Assembly (NCBI GenBank): GCA_030407315.1 | Contig: JALQPE010000083.1 | Location: forward strand, 399,947 to 463,946 | Length of the DNA: 64,000 nucleotides | Reading direction: 5' to 3' | From: Asparagopsis taxiformis | Lineage: Eukaryota > Rhodophyta > Florideophyceae > Bonnemaisoniales > Bonnemaisoniaceae | Shown: in pieces, positions 40,761-50,590 of the stretch | Layout of the letters: each line of letters starts with the position of its first letter | How positions within the stretch are numbered: the first letter of the stretch is position 1 | The notes under the pieces: generated by a model | Databases searched by the model: none | Seen by the model: only the letters and a program-made list of their open reading frames with translations | What the model was told of the DNA's origin: nothing | Translations under genes and position numbers: made by a program

Positions 40761-41279
40761 ATTGATGTGTGTAAGGTAATGGAAAGTGCCGCCGTATGCA
40801 ATCGAGAGATCACCGTGTAAGTACTAAGCTCGATGAATCCGAGTGTGAACAGTTTATCGTCAGATTGTAGGGAAACAATTAAATCCAAAGCTTGACACAC
40901 GCATCCCTTCTGATCCATATGGAACATCTAGACATTGCTGTTGTATATCATCAAGCTCTCTGAATATGATATATGAGTTGTACATTTAGTATCGGACGAA
41001 AAGGTACAATAGACAATATTCTCGACATGTACGACACTTCGGAGACATGACGAATTCCACTCAGATATTCAATGCACGCCCAACAGTCTGCAGAAATTAA
41101 TTTGAGCAACGAAAGAATGTTCTTGGATCGCCAAATCCAGAATTGCACATTGCCTGTCTTTCACAAGCTGCAATGTTCCCAATCTTCTAACCTACCGTCG
41201 GACAATCAAAAGAGATCAGCCACATCTTTGATAGGTGTCACAGTATCCACTTCTCCCGCAACTGGGCTGTCCTTTGGGA
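40761..41279. other. Intergenic region
   Basis: 519 bp between the PI4-kinase stop and the secreted-protein gene. A 109-codon frame at 41072-41401 overlaps the signal-peptide exon in another frame and is not a gene. Confidence 0.4.
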
Positions 41280-42496
41280 ATGAATTACCTTCATGCAATT
41301 CTTCTATGCCTTTTGGGAGTAGCATTTTCGTCAGCTGCCCCGCAAACGGATGTATGTCTGTTCACTCTTTCTGGCAACTCACACTTTTATGTTCACGATG
41401 AATCGTTATGCTGACTTCGAACATTATCGCATCCTTTTGAGTATGCGCAAAAAAACAGGTGTTGTACGATGAACCATTCGATGCAAGTATTCTGGAGGAC
41501 GAGAAAGACCCTGCGCGTCTCGAAAGATTTGCCAAAATGGGTCTTGTAAATACAGCTGTACCGGAGACATTAGATCAACTACGCGTGCAGGAGGTAACGC
41601 CATCTTCGAGTGCAGAGGATGGCAAAGAAAAGAAAAGCGAGCATTCTGAAATTCCAAAACAAGTCGAAACAGAACAGCTCACGAAACCCCGGGGGGGACC
41701 TACTGGTAGTAGTACAAAAGGGCGAGATACATTGCGTCATTCAGACCCACGTTTTCAGCGTGGAATGGTAACACAGATGAATGATGAAAGAGTCAGAAAC
41801 CCCGGGTATTCCGACAACCAGTTGGGGGCAGACCCTTCTAAACGTATGGTGCAATCCAGATCTCCCAGAGCTAGGAAAATCGCGCGTAACACAGCACGTG
41901 TTCCAATCTCGCATCGGAAACAATCAGGTTTTCAAGAGTCCGCTCAGCCACAAAGAGACTCCACCCGGGGTCTACCAGATAATCGAATTCGAGCAGAACG
42001 CGTACGAGGAAGCAGTATGGTGGGTCAAAAACGAACAGTCAGACAAACGGTTGGTGCAAATCAAAGCAGACGTCCGCCTGCACGTGCGATAAATGTTAAA
42101 CCGAATGCCGAGATGATGCCAAACTCAAGGATGGGATTGAATCGCAGTAACCGCAGGTATAGAACTGGTGGAGCCGATCATATATCTAGTGGAAAGCCGG
42201 TATTAAGGGGCACGGTCAGAGTGCACAGAAGCGCTCAACTTGAGCTAGGCATGTTGGGTCGGGGAATAGCGGATAAGAATGAAACTGGATGGGCAAAGGT
42301 ACGGGGTGGAACGGAATCTGGAAACGGGCCTGTGTCTGGGGCTGTTGCAGCAAACGGGGTAATCCAGACAGAAAGCGTTAGCGGGGAATTTCTTACAAGT
42401 GAAAAGGTGCAGATGACGGGGGGTGCGAAGACAGAACGGAGAGAAAGTGTCGGATTACTTGAAAAAAGCCCGCGGAAAAGGTTCATGAGACATTAA
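41280..42496 (+). CDS. Secreted basic low-complexity protein, two exons
   Basis: Exon 1 (41280-41351) encodes 24 residues that form a clear signal peptide (MNYLHAILLCLLGVAFSSA). It is joined in frame, through a 107-bp intron with donor GTATGT and acceptor AAACAG, to exon 2 (41459-42496), giving 369 residues. The mature protein starts with a short acidic region (about 25-70: DEPFDASILEDEKDPARLE) and then becomes basic, rich in Arg, Ser, Gln, Gly, Asn and Thr, with few hydrophobics and no cysteine-rich domain. I do not recognise the family; a disordered extracellular or wall-associated protein is possible. AATAAA at 42524 lies 28 bp after the stop. Exon 1 is too short to appear as an ORF on its own, so this gene is easy to miss. 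Confidence 0.75.
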
Positions 42497-42523
42497 GTCG
42501 ACTGAAATAGGATGTACTTGTGC

Positions 42524-42529
42524 AATAAA
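42524..42529 (+). terminator. Polyadenylation signal AATAAA
   Basis: AATAAA 28 bp after the secreted-protein stop codon. Confidence 0.5.
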
Positions 42530-42653
42530 GTTGACGGCGATCGAGTTTACGAAAACAAACGAAAATATAGAATGAGTTGAGCGAAACAAAGGTGCGTGCG
42601 GGAGGAAGGAAGGGAAAATAGACGGCATGTACACGATAACGATTGAAGAAATT

Positions 42654-42839
42654 TCAACAAACGCGCGAAAGCTCCTTCCAAAGAAAGTAGGTGAAGGCGG
42701 CCGGATCGTCGAAAACGGTGAGTGCATCGGTAGGCGCGTGTAGATCGACGTGGGGCCAATAACGCGCTACTACTGTTAGACCATGCATGACGGCACCGAC
42801 AAGAGCGGATGCTTTAACGAAGACGCCGAAACCGCGCAT
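42654..42839 (-). CDS. Small hypothetical protein (61 residues)
   Basis: From the ATG at 42839 the frame gives 61 residues, with a moderately hydrophobic middle (GVFVKASALVGAVMHGLTVVARYW) and an acidic, aromatic tail (FDDPAAFTYFLWKEL). The frame continues upstream to 42923 without an ATG. It lies head-to-head with the START-like gene, 403 bp apart, and tail-to-tail with the secreted-protein gene, the arrangement common in this window. I do not recognise it. It could be a small organelle membrane subunit or a chance frame. Confidence 0.35.
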   Translation of the reverse strand: MRGFGVFVKASALVGAVMHGLTVVARYWPHVDLHAPTDALTVFDDPAAFTYFLWKELSRVC

Positions 42840-43242
42840 AGCGCCGACGGGCTGAGCCGATGCTCGCAGATGAAGTGACGACTGGACAAAGGTTCTCCCG
42901 GACGGCGGGACCTTGATGAACAAGAGGTGGAATGAATATCACATACAGCAATGTGTCGAACAAGTGGAAGGAGGTGATTGGTGTACTGAGATATAGATTT
43001 TTGAAAAAAAGAATGATATAGATCACTGAGCGACAGATGTATTAGATATTTAATTAGAAGGTGCTCTATGGGATGCCACAACCACACAAACAGATCTACA
43101 GCCTTGTACCAATAAAGACCACCAACCGCTCGTTCTGCTGTTCCATAATTGCTGCTAAGGCACTTTATCTGTACTTCAACTCGTTTGCAAATATATCTGA
43201 CCCAACCCTTGTTCCAATCCTCACACCTATCTGTTCGCCATC
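42840..43242. promoter_or_regulatory. Upstream region of the START-like gene
   Basis: 403 bp; C/T-rich on + from about 43180, close to the start codon. It may also serve the small minus-strand frame. No defined element is seen. Confidence 0.35.
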
Positions 43243-43956
43243 ATGTCGTTCGCCTTTCTTACTCCAACGCTCCCACTGGGAGCTTCCTCCCTCTCCCTCT
43301 CTCCGCGTTCTGCCCAGCGTCGTCACAAGCTATCCAGCATGGTGCTCTCGGGCCAGAAGCGCACGCACGTAACAGCTCTGCAGGCTGGCATGGAAGATTT
43401 ACCGAGCGCACGCGTCCGCGTCCAAATTGAGGCACCTGCATTGAATAAACGCCGCATTACTGCCCAAAATCTCATCAACGCTCCGATTGAAGTCGTTTGG
43501 GGCTTGCTGTCCGACTATTCCAATCTCGCGACTTACATCCCCAATCTGACTCTCAGCGAATTGCGTCGCCATCCCACGAATGGAATTCGCGTGGAGCAGT
43601 GCGGCGCCCAAAGCATTCTTGGCTTCGAATTTCGAGCAAGTGTAACTATGGACATGACGGAACTTAACGCTACGGCTTCCGACTGGCGAGCCATCGAGTT
43701 TAAGTTGGCTGCCAGTAGAGACTTCAACATATTTGAGGGGGTGTGGCGAATGGAGAGTGTTGATGATAAAACAGCCTTGTTTTACGAAGTTACCATTGTG
43801 CCGAGGGGTCTTGTTCCCGTCAAAGCAATTGAATGGAGGATTTCAGAGGACGTGCCAGGTAATATGAATGCTGTCCGAATGGAATGTGAAAAGAGAAGAC
43901 GTACGTCCATTGCTGCATTGAGAAGGCAAACTGTTCGAGCAAGAAATGTACAGTAG
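43243..43956 (+). CDS. Plastid polyketide-cyclase/START-like (COQ10-type) protein
   Basis: 237 residues. Residues 1-48 are Ser/Leu/Ala/Arg-rich with no acids, a transit-like presequence. From about 62 the protein shows the START-like cyclase/dehydrase pattern: ITAQNLINAPIEVVWGLLSDYSNLATYIPNL, then SIEGVWRM-like FNIFEGVWRMESVDDKTALFYEVTIVP. This helix-grip fold binds hydrophobic ligands. COQ10 and several chloroplast and cyanobacterial proteins share it. The N-terminal part of the domain matches well; the C-terminus is basic (EKRRRTS...RRQTVRAR). The ligand is unknown. The start ATG follows a C-rich leader. Confidence 0.8.
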   Translation: MSFAFLTPTLPLGASSLSLSPRSAQRRHKLSSMVLSGQKRTHVTALQAGMEDLPSARVRVQIEAPALNKRRITAQNLINAPIEVVWGLLSDYSNLATYIPNLTLSELRRHPTNGIRVEQCGAQSILGFEFRASVTMDMTELNATASDWRAIEFKLAASRDFNIFEGVWRMESVDDKTALFYEVTIVPRGLVPVKAIEWRISEDVPGNMNAVRMECEKRRRTSIAALRRQTVRARNVQ

Positions 43957-44381
43957 ATAACCGACAATCTTCTTTGGCGGTTCCCGTTTTGTTTTCGTCT
44001 CAAAGGTCAAGCTGCTCTCGATCTTCGACGCAACTAAATTCTTGCCTTGTGTTCATGGACAGCCGCCAAAAAGCGCATATTGTTCAAGACATTGTTCATC
44101 TTGTATTCTTTTCACCACAGTGTCTCCATTTTTTCGCGCAAAGCCTCTAGATGTATCTATGGTCACCCCCCTATTGTTCACAACTCTCGAACTTTCTGGA
44201 ATACAACCTTGTTGCGCCATTTTGGAAACCTGAGCTTGTTCGAGCTCATTGTTAGGCGCCTGTGATGCATCACTACCATTAACTTAATAGTCAGCGCACA
44301 ACTACTAGTGCCTCCTGGGATTATTTTGTCACATAAATGACAGTAGACTACCTCTGTGCAACTAAACCTGTCCTCAAAACG
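43957..44381. other. Convergent 3' region
   Basis: 425 bp between the START-like and MRE11 stops. Nothing recognisable is seen; short frames only. Confidence 0.4.
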
Positions 44382-46802
44382 TCACATTGCATCGTCACCA
44401 CTCTCTTCATCCACATCAATTGTCGCTGTATTCTTTCGTAGTCGGCTTCGAGACGCAAACACTGAGCGCCGTTGCGTCTGAGACACAGGCGTCGATGCTG
44501 TACGCGCTCGAGTACTTCTGGGTGCAGAGCTGGATGCGTTTGCCTTCCGTTTTCGACTGCTAGAGACAGGCACATATTCCTCCTCTGAATCTTCGATGAC
44601 AATTGACTGCACAGGAGAGCGCGCAGGCACAGCTTCAACTTCGTCTACATCATCAAACGGGTCTTTTTCTATTCGCCTTGGTTTCGGCGCACTTTGCTTT
44701 GGAGTAAAAAATGGTTTCCGGGCTGATGACGCTCCCCCACGGCCACGACCACGACCACGGCCTCGTCCACGACCCCTCGTAGCACCGCGCCCTACCTTTT
44801 TATCAGTGCTCACGATGTCGTCTTCTTCTTCGTCATCACCACTACTCGCATTTCCCGGATCCACGACCATCTTTGCAACCTTGGCAGCCATTTTTGGATC
44901 GGCCACTAAAACTTCGTGGACATCATCCAGTTGACTCATGAATCCACCAGGATTCTTGTTATCATCTAATTTTGCTTCTTCTGTTCGCGTATCCTTTTCT
45001 ATTTCATCCACACTCTGCTGCTCATCCTTCTGTTCAGATTTCACAGTAACTATTGTCTTTTTGTCCTTTTCCGCGAAAAGACGAGACGCGGCTTGATTTG
45101 CCTCCTGCATAAACTTTTCCCGGAGTAAGTCCTCATTGAGGGTGACCCCTTTTTGTCCAATGTCTGATAGGGATCGCTTCTGCTGGGCTTCGAGATATGT
45201 ACTTACATAGTCTGGGATTGCCTTTGGTTCCATCTTATTTACAAAGTCGTCCACAGCCAAAGATAACTTGTCCAGTTCAAGAAACTTGAGACCAGTACCA
45301 CCTGCCTTCCGATGATACAAGTAGTATTGGACTAGCTTCGGAATCTCAAAAACTTCCTGGTCTTGACTATCGGCTTGGGCATATGAAATATCGCCGTCAA
45401 CGTTATCATCGTCGAAAATTCCCTCTCCGTCAACACCACCATCTCCTGCATTTCCTTGTAGGAAGGTCTTTGTGCGCTTTGTCAGTCGCTTACTTCGATA
45501 GAATAATAGCATATCAGTAGCTGATGCAACTCTACCGACGTATTCCTGTCCAAAGCGCTGTGGATTGGGGGCATCCCAATTTCCTGTTGTTTCAACTCTA
45601 AGGCGAATAAGTGGTTGGCGAACAGTGCGAGTCAGCTTCCCAAGATAAAACTCCCGCGATGGATATGCTACACCACTCCTCTCCCCCTCGAACGTGCCAT
45701 TCTGAAAAGAGCTGAGCTTTTTGTCAAACTCTGCTTCCTGTCGTTGAACCATGTCCTTGATTGTATCTGCAAGGAACTTGGAGACGGACTCTGGATCAGT
45801 TTCCGATAATTCAGGTTGGGCAGATAGCGCTACATCTTGAAACTCAAAATTGCGTACAGTGTACAAAGGAATTGGACGATGCTTAAGCTTGTCGCGATAG
45901 ATCTCAAGCAGTATAGCATGTTTCTGTAGAGACTCACCCACTGAGAGTGATGTTGCCACTGTAGAACCTGGCTGCACAATAGGGGGCTTGGAGAGCGTAA
46001 GATCAGGAATACTATTATGTTCATGACCCCATACAACATAATCAAGCCAAGGAGGCAGCAATGTATCAGAGATTCCTTTTGAAGAACCGCGCGTTAGGCG
46101 GTTTTGATGCAAGACAAAGAGATTGAACCACCTCATATCATCCTCGCCAGGTTTGCGGGTTGCACTCGGACGTGCGCCAGGGTTTTCCTCCGGACTGTGC
46201 CAGTTGACTTTACGCTGCTTCGCCCAGGTATCATAGAGGACCTCGTCTCGGATGTTACCCAAGCCGTACAGCGCCAATGAAGTCTGTCCCTTTCGCAACA
46301 AGACAGGGTGTACATCAATTTTCTTGGATGTATTCATTTTGCCAAAATATGTTATGAGATTGGCTTCGGCGAGGATGTCTAGAGCACTGAGTGCATCTAG
46401 ACCTGCAGCTCCCGTCGGGTCATCGTGATTTCCGTGGATGACAAAGATGGGGAGGCGCACCGCCACGCTAGGGTTCATGTAATTTATGTTAGAGGGATCA
46501 CTACACACTGCAAGACGAACGGCACCGTCTGGCGAGAGACACATGCGTTGGAGCAGTTTCATTGTCTTGATAATTGTGGAACGACTGGGCTTATTGTCGT
46601 GAAATAGATCGCCACCCAGCAAAACCATATCAACAGAATTTACTATGGCAAGCTCGAGGACTTCCTCAAAGACACGGAAGGAATCATCGCCACGAACTGG
46701 ATCCTTTTCAAGATATCCCAGATGATTGTCGGTGGAAATCAACACTTTTATCACCGATTTGTGGCGAGAAGAGCGCGACGTTCCTTGAACTGGATGTGGC
46801 AT
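44382..46802 (-). CDS. MRE11: MRE11 double-strand-break repair nuclease
   Basis: 806 residues, full length. MRE11 is the nuclease of the MRN complex with RAD50 and NBS1, acting in end resection, ATM signalling and telomere maintenance. The phosphodiesterase motifs are all present: STDNHLG (D25/H27), GGDLFHDNKPS (D65), VIHGNHDDP (N125/H126/D127), and GHEHNSIPD. The DNA-binding cap follows (YVGRVAS...DMLLFYRS). The C-terminus has an acidic stretch (SGDDEEEDD) followed by a glycine-arginine-rich segment of GR repeats (VGRGATRGRGRGRGRG), as in animal MRE11, where arginine methylation controls it, and then a second basic region (SRKRKANASS). The ATG at 46802 is the first. The gene is divergent from MPDU1 with 260 bp between them. 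Confidence 0.95.
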   Translation of the reverse strand: MPHPVQGTSRSSRHKSVIKVLISTDNHLGYLEKDPVRGDDSFRVFEEVLELAIVNSVDMVLLGGDLFHDNKPSRSTIIKTMKLLQRMCLSPDGAVRLAVCSDPSNINYMNPSVAVRLPIFVIHGNHDDPTGAAGLDALSALDILAEANLITYFGKMNTSKKIDVHPVLLRKGQTSLALYGLGNIRDEVLYDTWAKQRKVNWHSPEENPGARPSATRKPGEDDMRWFNLFVLHQNRLTRGSSKGISDTLLPPWLDYVVWGHEHNSIPDLTLSKPPIVQPGSTVATSLSVGESLQKHAILLEIYRDKLKHRPIPLYTVRNFEFQDVALSAQPELSETDPESVSKFLADTIKDMVQRQEAEFDKKLSSFQNGTFEGERSGVAYPSREFYLGKLTRTVRQPLIRLRVETTGNWDAPNPQRFGQEYVGRVASATDMLLFYRSKRLTKRTKTFLQGNAGDGGVDGEGIFDDDNVDGDISYAQADSQDQEVFEIPKLVQYYLYHRKAGGTGLKFLELDKLSLAVDDFVNKMEPKAIPDYVSTYLEAQQKRSLSDIGQKGVTLNEDLLREKFMQEANQAASRLFAEKDKKTIVTVKSEQKDEQQSVDEIEKDTRTEEAKLDDNKNPGGFMSQLDDVHEVLVADPKMAAKVAKMVVDPGNASSGDDEEEDDIVSTDKKVGRGATRGRGRGRGRGRGRGGASSARKPFFTPKQSAPKPRRIEKDPFDDVDEVEAVPARSPVQSIVIEDSEEEYVPVSSSRKRKANASSSAPRSTRARTASTPVSQTQRRSVFASRSRLRKNTATIDVDEESGDDAM

Positions 46803-47062
46803 TTCAGCTGCGCAGCATCAACTAGTAATGCATGCAACACGCGGAGATTGCAAAACGAAGCAGAATGTGGACGGCTGAGAATGGTGAACTGAAAAGTTGA
46901 GCCTCTTGCGTCAGCAGGGCATGTCATACGTGTCGGTCATAAAATTTTGTTGGCATTTGGAACATTCTAAATTACCGTTCGAGTTGGAATAGCACCGATT
47001 CTCACGTTCTGCTATCAATCACCTAATCCTATTCCTGCGGAATTGCCACACTTCACCGAACA

Positions 47063-47836
47063 ATGAACCTTCTTTCTGCAAATTCTTCACAGGAGGTGTT
47101 GGAGTTAGCGTTGGAGCGCTATCTCCCACCTGTCTGCCCACGTCCGGATACGCTTCAGGATCTTCCGGGCCTCCTCACCGACCGAGCATGTCTCCAAGCC
47201 TCACTTTCGCTTGTAATTGGCACCTCTATCGTGCTTTTCGCCGGTTTGATCAAGCTGCCACAGATTGCTACGATTCTATCAAACAAGTCGGTGCAAGGTC
47301 TCGTTTTGTCGACCTTTCTCATTGAAACTTTCGGATACTCTTACAATTTCGCTATGCACTATCGTCAAAATTATCTCATATCCACATATGGTGACTTCTT
47401 CGTGCTCATCTTCGAGAATTACGTTATCATTTACCTGTGTTATTGTTACACTGAACGTTCTCGACAAGGGATAGCAGTGGTGATCATTTACTTTGCCTCA
47501 TTGCTTTTCATGTGTAGTCCATACTTTCCTCTACAAATTCTCGAAGTATTGACGCTTGGCAATGTCGCAGTCGTCGTGATGACCCGCGTACCTCAGATTT
47601 ATGCCAACTACAAAAACGGTTCAACTGGTGCCCTGAGCAGCGTTACGTGCTGGGGCATTTTTTTCGGTGCATCCGCTCGCATTTTCACTACTGTGCAAAA
47701 CGTGAACAACATCAACATTCTTGCTGGTTATCTCACGTCCGCCTTTTTCAACGGTATTCTTGCCTTTCAGGTATTGTACTACGGTTACATCATGAAAACA
47801 CGTCCCGTGCCGGAGAAGACGAAGAAAACTGCCTAG
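47063..47836 (+). CDS. MPDU1: Mannose-P-dolichol utilisation defect 1 (MPDU1/Lec35) homologue
   Basis: 257 residues. It has two PQ-loop repeats: KLPQIATILSNKSVQGLVLSTF and RVPQIYANYKNGSTGALSSVT. Seven hydrophobic segments are visible. MPDU1 is needed for use of dolichol-P-mannose and dolichol-P-glucose in N-glycan and GPI-anchor synthesis at the ER. The segment FLIETFGYSYNFAMHYRQN...YGDFFVLIFENYVIIYL is typical of MPDU1 rather than of cystinosin or SWEETs. The C-terminus is Lys-rich (PEKTKKTA), compatible with ER retention. The start is the first ATG. The gene converges on the subtilase gene. Confidence 0.92.
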   Translation: MNLLSANSSQEVLELALERYLPPVCPRPDTLQDLPGLLTDRACLQASLSLVIGTSIVLFAGLIKLPQIATILSNKSVQGLVLSTFLIETFGYSYNFAMHYRQNYLISTYGDFFVLIFENYVIIYLCYCYTERSRQGIAVVIIYFASLLFMCSPYFPLQILEVLTLGNVAVVVMTRVPQIYANYKNGSTGALSSVTCWGIFFGASARIFTTVQNVNNINILAGYLTSAFFNGILAFQVLYYGYIMKTRPVPEKTKKTA

Positions 47837-48017
47837 AACTTTTCCTGCAGCTTTCTTTACTGTCATGTCCTCTCGAATCCCATCTGATCTGAGAGATAAT
47901 CAATATTTGTGTACTTCAATCATTGACGTTTACGCGCCATTGTTATCGATCTTCACTACACTGCAGTAGTGAAGGAGGTGACTTTAGGCGCACGTAAAGC
48001 TTCAACGTAGTGCTTTC

Positions 48018-49883
48018 CTAGATGGCTTCCGCAAGAGCCGCGCGGTCGCTTTTGGGTGCTATTGCGATCCCTTCACCGCTGTGAGTTGTCAAAATTTCTG
48101 CTCTGCAACATCTCATCACAGTCTTGACCATAACAATTTCCACAAGAACAGCAACAACGACCAAAATGGCAGTAAGCATGCCTAGAACTATCAGTACGAT
48201 CTCCACAGATTCTAGCTCATCATTGTGGCTATCCTCAAATTTTCCGCCTTCATCAGACTCAACCGTTGCGTCAGGAACTGTGATGTTGATAAGCAAACCG
48301 CTCGCAAGAGTTCCTTCTGGAAACGTGAATGACTCTGAAATTCGGCGTGATAGCAATCCATCTGCGTCTGCTTCAATCCATCGCCTTGCGTAAATGGATA
48401 GCAACGGTGGATCCAGTGGAATATAGAAAACCAATCGTACTATTGATGGCTCAGATCCATTAGAAAGTTTTGTCGTGCCATATTCCCGTCTTGGGAGGAT
48501 TGACTCATAAGGAAGACTCGCTGTGTAAGCCAATGCCTTCGATATCTTGACTACCACGTAGTACATGGCTGGAATAGTTTTTGGTATCAACTTCATGTGG
48601 ATTGCAACAATAGTTGCAGAAGAATTCCAGCCAGTATCTCTTTGGGGAATATCAGGATGTGTTCTGCCTCTGGATGATCTGCTATCCGATTCACTGTTCA
48701 TGAGAACCTCATCAAAAAGTCTGCTCCAAGGTGCCAGAGCCATTTTGTTCACTGCTGCTGTCATAGTACTGTTTGCAAATGGTTTAAGGATCTTATTTCT
48801 GGTACTAGATAACAGCAATATGTCCCTTACTTCATCTGCAGAGAGCGAGGGGTCAGCTCCCAAGATTAAAGCTGCAATTCCAGCAACAATTGGTGTAGCC
48901 ATGCTTGTACCAGAGCTTAATTTAACCTCGGTATCCGAGGAAGATCCCCATGCAGAAAGTAATTTGACTCCAGGGGCAAAAATATCAACACAACTTCCAA
49001 CGTTGTTGTTAACAAATATTCTGTCTTCGATATCAGTTGCTCCCACAGTTACAGTGCTAGGGTTGTTGGCTGGATAAAGCAGGCAAGCATCCGTCCTACT
49101 GTTTCCCGCAGCAGCAGCAATGACCACGCCAGTATTCCAAAGCAGTTGAGTTGCCCTACTAGTGGCTGCACATTTTACGTCACTCGACCCGACGGACATG
49201 ACAGCTACAGAGCGCTCCCCCATCTCTCTGCGAAGTGCACTATCTTGAACAACCCATTCAAGAGCAGTTAGAATGTCGGAGCACAATCCCTTCCCGAAAC
49301 AGTCTAAAACTTTGACTGAAATTAGTTTCGCTTGGGATGCGACTCCACTTCGCGCACCTGCAGCAAGTCCAGCAACATGAGTACCATGTCCAGCACAATC
49401 CTCTGGGACATTTTGCGGGTTGATGATGTTTGTTCCGTAAACAGCACGATTGCCCGTAAACTCATCATGTGTAATTCGTATTCCGCTATCAATGACGTAT
49501 ATGTTCACTGGATTCATTCTTATAGAGTTTAGGTCAAATTTCTTCCACCCAGTGTCTAGCTGTTCAAACGAGAGGGCATTTCGTTGCACAATTCGCTGCA
49601 GGTGCCACCTTGACGAAGAGCCTTGAATTTCCAATGCATACATAGCAAGTAAATTAAAGAGAAACATGAGAAGGCGTCCTTCCATAATGTTTTGGCTGTC
49701 CTCAATTGTCCCGCACTGTTTGGGTAGCGAAACAAGAAGGATGGTACTCGCATGACTGTCCCCTTTAAATTGTTGAGCGAGGAACTCTATCGAATATTGA
49801 CATTTGTAAGGTGTATGCGGCTGGATGCAGTGTAGACGAAATGGAATTGTGAACATCTTTGACAGCAGACATTTCCAATACAT
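48018..49883 (-). CDS. Subtilisin-like serine protease (S8), C-terminal membrane anchor
   Basis: 621 residues from the ATG at 49883. The catalytic residues are in order: D132 in YVIDSGI, H169 in GHGTHVAG, the oxyanion N260 in AAAGNS, and S327 in GTSMATP. The spacing is proteinase-K-like. A second ATG at 49685 (residue 67) begins a good signal peptide (EGRLLMFLFNLLAMYALEIQG), so the true start may be there; a full I9 prodomain is not clearly visible in either version. The C-terminal half carries an unrecognised beta-rich region and one membrane span near residues 565-600 (IVLIVLGMLTAILVVVAVLV), so the protein is probably type I anchored with the catalytic domain outside. The function (processing or extracellular turnover) is inferred from the family. 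Confidence 0.85.
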   Translation of the reverse strand: MYWKCLLSKMFTIPFRLHCIQPHTPYKCQYSIEFLAQQFKGDSHASTILLVSLPKQCGTIEDSQNIMEGRLLMFLFNLLAMYALEIQGSSSRWHLQRIVQRNALSFEQLDTGWKKFDLNSIRMNPVNIYVIDSGIRITHDEFTGNRAVYGTNIINPQNVPEDCAGHGTHVAGLAAGARSGVASQAKLISVKVLDCFGKGLCSDILTALEWVVQDSALRREMGERSVAVMSVGSSDVKCAATSRATQLLWNTGVVIAAAAGNSRTDACLLYPANNPSTVTVGATDIEDRIFVNNNVGSCVDIFAPGVKLLSAWGSSSDTEVKLSSGTSMATPIVAGIAALILGADPSLSADEVRDILLLSSTRNKILKPFANSTMTAAVNKMALAPWSRLFDEVLMNSESDSRSSRGRTHPDIPQRDTGWNSSATIVAIHMKLIPKTIPAMYYVVVKISKALAYTASLPYESILPRREYGTTKLSNGSEPSIVRLVFYIPLDPPLLSIYARRWIEADADGLLSRRISESFTFPEGTLASGLLINITVPDATVESDEGGKFEDSHNDELESVEIVLIVLGMLTAILVVVAVLVEIVMVKTVMRCCRAEILTTHSGEGIAIAPKSDRAALAEAI

Positions 49884-50243
49884 CTGTCTAACGAGTGGGA
49901 TGGCATGCTATGTACTGATTATAGATCATGTTGCGGTAGCCACGTGCTAGCAGAAACATAGAATATTACCAACAGTTATGTTGCAGTGAAACATACAAAA
50001 TCGTTTACGAACGTACAGCAGACTAGGAATTGAGACATTTGGGCCAGCGAATGTGTGATGATGACCAGGTTGGCGACGACTGATAATGTTTGTGATAGAG
50101 CCAAAATGAAAAAATTTATCAGCAGTCTTCACTAGGCCGGCCATCTGATTCCATACACGCTCTGTTGGGTTAACAGGGCTTGCGTCGCAAATTGAAAGCT
50201 GTGTCCCGCCACCCAAGAGCCCCTTTGTTTTATGGCGAGTTCA
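49884..50243. other. Intergenic region
   Basis: 360 bp upstream of the subtilase start and downstream of the small basic gene. Nothing recognisable is seen. Confidence 0.35.
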
Positions 50244-50504
50244 CTACCTCCGCCGTTTCTTTGAATCTCGCCGTTTCTCCCGACTTTCCTTCCCAGCTGG
50301 AGGCTTTATCCTAAGCACCAACATCACCGGGGATTCGTTGGGGAGTGGCTTCTTGTCCATAGCCTCCTCGGTTGTGGCCGCTTCTGTTTTCAGATCCTTG
50401 TTAGCTGGGACACTGGATGCCTTGCCTTCCACAGCGCGCCTCTTCTTTGGGAACCTTGAGAAATGCCGTTCTGCAGAGTTGAAGGTATGATTTGGACGAG
50501 TCAT
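50244..50504 (-). CDS. Small basic hypothetical protein
   Basis: 86 residues with ATG start and TAG stop. It is strongly basic: a Lys/Arg cluster near residue 20 (RFPKKRRAVEG) and a C-terminal run (KESREKRRDSKKRRR) that looks like a nuclear or nucleolar targeting signal, with a short hydrophobic strand (PVMLVLRIKPPAG) before it. I do not recognise the family. It starts 87 bp downstream of the SNF5 stop on the same strand, so it could be an independent small gene. It is not in the SNF5 reading frame. Confidence 0.5.
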   Translation of the reverse strand: MTRPNHTFNSAERHFSRFPKKRRAVEGKASSVPANKDLKTEAATTEEAMDKKPLPNESPVMLVLRIKPPAGKESREKRRDSKKRRR

Positions 50505-50590
50505 TGGAAGCGGTTCTTCTCCCCTCTTCTTTCTCTCTAGTGCTCCAAGAATCCAAACACTAGGCCTCTCTCCTCGACCTAAGATGAAGC

